This document shows, in pieces, positions 61,403-64,000 of a stretch of DNA of 64,000 nt (its first letter is position 1; the number at the start of each line of letters is the position of its first letter). The notes under the pieces were generated by a model that was given only the letters and a program-made list of their open reading frames with translations, was not told the DNA's origin and made no database searches. The DNA comes from Flavobacterium humi (GTDB lineage Bacteria; Bacteroidota; Bacteroidia; Flavobacteriales; Flavobacteriaceae). The stretch covers positions 1 through 64,000 of the forward strand of contig NZ_SRLH01000001.1 of assembly GCF_004745595.1 (NCBI RefSeq). Reading direction: 5' to 3'. A program made the translations under genes and the position numbers.

Positions 61403-62776
61403 AAAAATATTCCCCAATAGCTCATCATTGGTCACCTGGCCGGTAATCTCTCCAAAATAGTACAAGGCCTGGCGGATGTCAATGGCCATAAGGTCTGATG
61501 GTAAGTGGCTCTGCAGCCCGAACTGCACTTTCTGGATTTCTTCCAGGGCCTTGATCAGGGAATCGTAGTGGCGCGTATTAGTCACAATGGTTTCGTTGTT
61601 GCGCAACGCACCGGTATTCACAAAGGAAAGCAGCTGGTTTTTCAAATCTTCCACTCCTGTGTTCTGTTTGGCCGACAAAAGCAGTACTGCCTCCAGTTCG
61701 CTCTTCAAAAGGGCCTGTTGCTCCAAGGCCAATGTGTCCGATTTATTGACAATCGTAATCAGGGTTTTCAGCGGGAACTGGTTCCTGATCTTTTCCATTT
61801 CGATTTTTAACTGGCCAATGCCGCCATCAATGCTAAACAATTGGGAACCGTCTACAAGGTACAGCACCACCTGGGCCTGTTCCATTTTTTCGAAAGTTTT
61901 CTTAATCCCGATATTCTCCACAACGTCTTTGGTTTCACGGATGCCTGCCGTATCGATAAAACGGAAACCGATCCCGCCAATAACCAGTTCGTCCTCAATC
62001 GTGTCACGGGTAGTTCCGGCAATATCAGACACAATGGCGCGCTCTTCGTTAAGCAGGGCATTAAGCAATGTAGATTTCCCCACATTGGGTTCGCCCACAA
62101 TGGCTACCGGGATACCGTTTTTAATCACATTCCCTACGGCAAACGAATCAATAAGCCTTTTCAGGACAAACTCAATCCGTTTCAACAGGTCATGGAATTG
62201 CGTCCTGTCGGCAAATTCCACATCTTCCTCCGCAAAATCAAGTTCGAGTTCAATCAGGGAGGCAAAATTGAGCAATTCTTCCCTAAGTTTGGCAATCTCG
62301 TTGCTGAACCCGCCGCGCATCTGCTGCATGGCAATCTGGTGGCTGGCTTCATTATCGGAAGAAATCAGGTCTGCCACCGCTTCGGCCTGCGACAGGTCCA
62401 TTTTCCCGTTCAGGAAAGAGCGGAGCGTAAATTCCCCGGGCTGGGCCATACGGCAGCCTTTCCGTAACAATAGCTGGATAATCTGCTGCTGGATATAGGT
62501 GGAACCATGGCACGAAATCTCGATCGTATTTTCGCCGGTATACGAATTGGTTCCTTTAAAAATGGAAAGCAACACCTGGTCAATCACCTTATTTCCGTCC
62601 AGGACATGGCCTAAATGGAGCGTATGCGATTTTTGCCGGGTAATGTCTTTCCCATGGATGGATTGGAATACCTCCGAAGCGACAACAATGGCTTCTTTTC
62701 CGGAAATCCTAATAATAGCGATCGCGCCCGCACCCGAAGGAGTGGCCAGAGCGACAATAGTATCGTGGTGGTTCAT
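61379..62776 (-). CDS. mnmE: tRNA uridine-5-carboxymethylaminomethyl modification GTPase MnmE
   Basis: A 465-aa GTPase that, with MnmG, modifies the wobble uridine of several tRNAs. It has an N-terminal formyl-THF-binding domain (TIVALATPSGAGAIAIIRIS, GENTIEISCHG), a helical domain, and an inserted G domain with P-loop GEPNVGKS at 228-235, DIAGTTRDTIED (G2), DTAGIRET (G3) and NKSD (G4). The family C-terminal motif CIGK is intact, with Cys four residues from the end. The reading frame is complete although the island abuts its last codons, so function should be kept. Confidence 0.97.
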   Translation of the reverse strand: MNHHDTIVALATPSGAGAIAIIRISGKEAIVVASEVFQSIHGKDITRQKSHTLHLGHVLDGNKVIDQVLLSIFKGTNSYTGENTIEISCHGSTYIQQQIIQLLLRKGCRMAQPGEFTLRSFLNGKMDLSQAEAVADLISSDNEASHQIAMQQMRGGFSNEIAKLREELLNFASLIELELDFAEEDVEFADRTQFHDLLKRIEFVLKRLIDSFAVGNVIKNGIPVAIVGEPNVGKSTLLNALLNEERAIVSDIAGTTRDTIEDELVIGGIGFRFIDTAGIRETKDVVENIGIKKTFEKMEQAQVVLYLVDGSQLFSIDGGIGQLKIEMEKIRNQFPLKTLITIVNKSDTLALEQQALLKSELEAVLLLSAKQNTGVEDLKNQLLSFVNTGALRNNETIVTNTRHYDSLIKALEEIQKVQFGLQSHLPSDLMAIDIRQALYYFGEITGQVTNDELLGNIFANFCIGK

Positions 62777-62888
62777 CTAATGATTTGCAAGATTGTGAGC
62801 GGCAAAGTTACGAAGATTTTCGCAAGCGGAGGTAGTCAGGTAACAGTTGCTAGTGGTCAGTCGCAGTGAAAAGATAGCGTAACCAGGT

Positions 62889-63653
62889 TTAAAACCCTTC
62901 AAAAACCCCCAAACCGAACAAGGCGAAGTCGTATTTGACAGGGTCGGCAGGATCCAATAGGCGTAAATTGGCATCCAGTTCGGCCAGCGCTTTGGCATCG
63001 TTTTGTTTCCGCAACAGGAGTTCGAGCTTACGGGCTACATTCCCGGAATGCACATCAAGCGGGCAGGAGAGGGCAGCGGCTGGGATGGTTTCCCAAATGC
63101 CCAGATCGACGCCGTTCTTGTCCTTCCGGCAAAACCACCGGAGCATCATGTTGAGCCTTTTGGCCGCAGAGCCGTTCATCGGGTCGGAAATATGTTTTTG
63201 TGTCCTGGGAAGGTGTTCGGTTTCAAAGAATACCTTTTTAAATTCGGAAATGCTTTGCTGCATCGAGTGCGTTTCCTGGTGTTTTGCAAAAACCGCTTCC
63301 AGGCCGTTATGGTTTTGGTAAATGTGCCGCAGGCTTTTGATAAATCCGATAAAGTCCTGTCCGTTGAAAGTCCTGTGGACAAAAGATTCCAGGTGGCTTA
63401 CATCCTTTTCACCAGAAGACATTACAAAATCATAAGGAGAATTCCCCATCAGGGCCATCATCTTTTTGGCATTCTCGATAATCATCTTGCGGTTGCCCCA
63501 GGCAATGGTAGCTGCCAGGAAACCGGCAATTTCAATATCTTCTTTAAGGGTATAGAGGTGCGGTATTTGTATAGGGTCGCTTTCGATGAAATTCGGGTGG
63601 TTGTATACCGTTACCTTTTCATCCAAAAACGCTTTCAGTTCTTGTATAGGCAT
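62889..63653 (-). CDS. TIGR02757 (DUF2400) family protein
   Basis: A 254-aa protein of the TIGR02757 family, common in Bacteroidota and of unknown function. Landmarks are DPIQIPHLYTLKEDIEIAGFLAATIAWGNRKMII over residues 26-60, PYDFVM, DPMNGSAAKRLNMMLRWFCRKD and the C-terminal CPLDVHSGNVARKL and DPVKYDFALFGLGV. The helical pattern with LDVHSG looks like a degenerate helix-hairpin-helix DNA glycosylase relative, but that is only an impression. It starts 2 bases after the ABC ATPase stop and is probably co-transcribed. Confidence 0.88.
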   Translation of the reverse strand: MPIQELKAFLDEKVTVYNHPNFIESDPIQIPHLYTLKEDIEIAGFLAATIAWGNRKMIIENAKKMMALMGNSPYDFVMSSGEKDVSHLESFVHRTFNGQDFIGFIKSLRHIYQNHNGLEAVFAKHQETHSMQQSISEFKKVFFETEHLPRTQKHISDPMNGSAAKRLNMMLRWFCRKDKNGVDLGIWETIPAAALSCPLDVHSGNVARKLELLLRKQNDAKALAELDANLRLLDPADPVKYDFALFGLGVFEGF

Positions 63654-63655
63654 GC

Positions 63656-64000
63656 TTAAATGGAACCTTTGATCGTATCGTAGGTAAAGATTTTAATATT
63701 TTTGACTTCCCTTTTGATGGCGCCGTTTTTCATGATCAGTTTCCGGTCTGCCATATCGGCAAGCTCATCGTTATGGGTTACGATTACGAAAGTCTGGCCC
63801 AGTTCGTCCCGCAGCTTAAAGAACAGCTGGTGCAGGTTCTGCGCCGTATTGGAGTCCAGGTTCCCCGAAGGTTCGTCTGCAAAGATAATGGCCGGTTTGT
63901 TGATCATGGCCCTGGCTACAGCCACACGTTGCTGTTCTCCGCCCGATAATTCATTGGGTTTGTGGTGGATGCGCTCTCCTAATCCTAAATAGGTGAGCAG
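63656..64000 (-). CDS. ABC transporter ATP-binding protein, C-terminal part (5' end outside window)
   Basis: The reading frame stays open to the window edge, so only the C-terminal 114 aa are seen. The ABC signature [17 protein letters not shown], Walker [14 protein letters not shown] and the switch His in [11 protein letters not shown] are all visible. EPSGNLDS and the short C-terminus fit the LolD/MacB-type ATPases that drive lipoprotein release or peptide export. The partner permease is not in the window. Confidence 0.92.
   Translation of the reverse strand: MLTYLGLGERIHHKPNELSGGEQQRVAVARAMINKPAIIFADEPSGNLDSNTAQNLHQLFFKLRDELGQTFVIVTHNDELADMADRKLIMKNGAIKREVKNIKIFTYDTIKGSI

Overview
The window looks like chromosome of a Flavobacterium-type member of the Bacteroidota. 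It has type IX secretion (T9SS) cargo with type A and type B C-terminal sorting domains, a PorP/SprF and PorE-like pair, short Bacteroidota promoter elements of the TAnnTTTG type, lipoproteins with SxC lipoboxes, and moderately AT-rich DNA. No rRNA, tRNA or CRISPR array was seen.

Layout. 1-0.95 kb: 3' end of a large type B T9SS cargo gene. 1-8.8 kb: housekeeping and periplasmic genes (class I aminotransferase, retropepsin-PDZ protein, DUF1573 protein, valyl-tRNA synthetase, a second retropepsin-like protein, DinB-like protein). 9-13.9 kb, all on the minus strand: PAS histidine kinase, single-domain response regulator, pentapeptide protein, YgiD-type dioxygenase, small lipoprotein. 14-20.4 kb: a small exported protein and a tripartite RND efflux operon (adaptor, pump, TolC/NodT channel). 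20.4-21.2 kb: gene-free gap full of repeats, including a regular array of four hairpins. 21.3-30.0 kb, minus strand: a giant repeat adhesin with its PorP/SprF and PorE-like partners. 30.4-34.9 kb: hypoxanthine/uracil-type DNA glycosylase, membrane AraC regulator, lipoprotein, subclass B1 metallo-beta-lactamase, small membrane protein and a frameshifted gene. 35.2-42.9 kb: a small type A T9SS protein, a 2309-aa RHS protein with a variable C-terminal tail, and a probable immunity gene. 43.1-46.9 kb: another type B T9SS cargo protein.

47.0-61.4 kb is the most interesting part: a 14.4-kb defence island inserted at the 3' end of mnmE. The last eight codons of mnmE, including the stop, recur in the same orientation at the far end of the island (47010-47033). 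The two copies differ at five of 24 bases, all third codon positions. Paired GGTACAA motifs 11 bp apart lie just inside both ends, and three TTTAAG motifs at exact 10-bp pitch lie near the mnmE end. No integrase gene is present. Cargo, left to right: an excisionase-like HTH gene, a GAPS4-like pair, a 565-aa PD-(D/E)XK protein, a 410-aa nuclease-like protein with a C-terminal Cys/His cluster, Hachiman (HamA/HamB), then a HEPN/RES protein convergent with a long alpha/beta hydrolase, then a zinc-finger/HTH gene. The last module is flanked by a 43-bp exact duplication of the HTH gene's 3' end, so the island looks composite, built by accretion.

After the island come mnmE, a TIGR02757 protein and the 3' end of an ABC transporter ATPase gene. 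Family names are from recognition of protein sequence patterns; no database search was possible.
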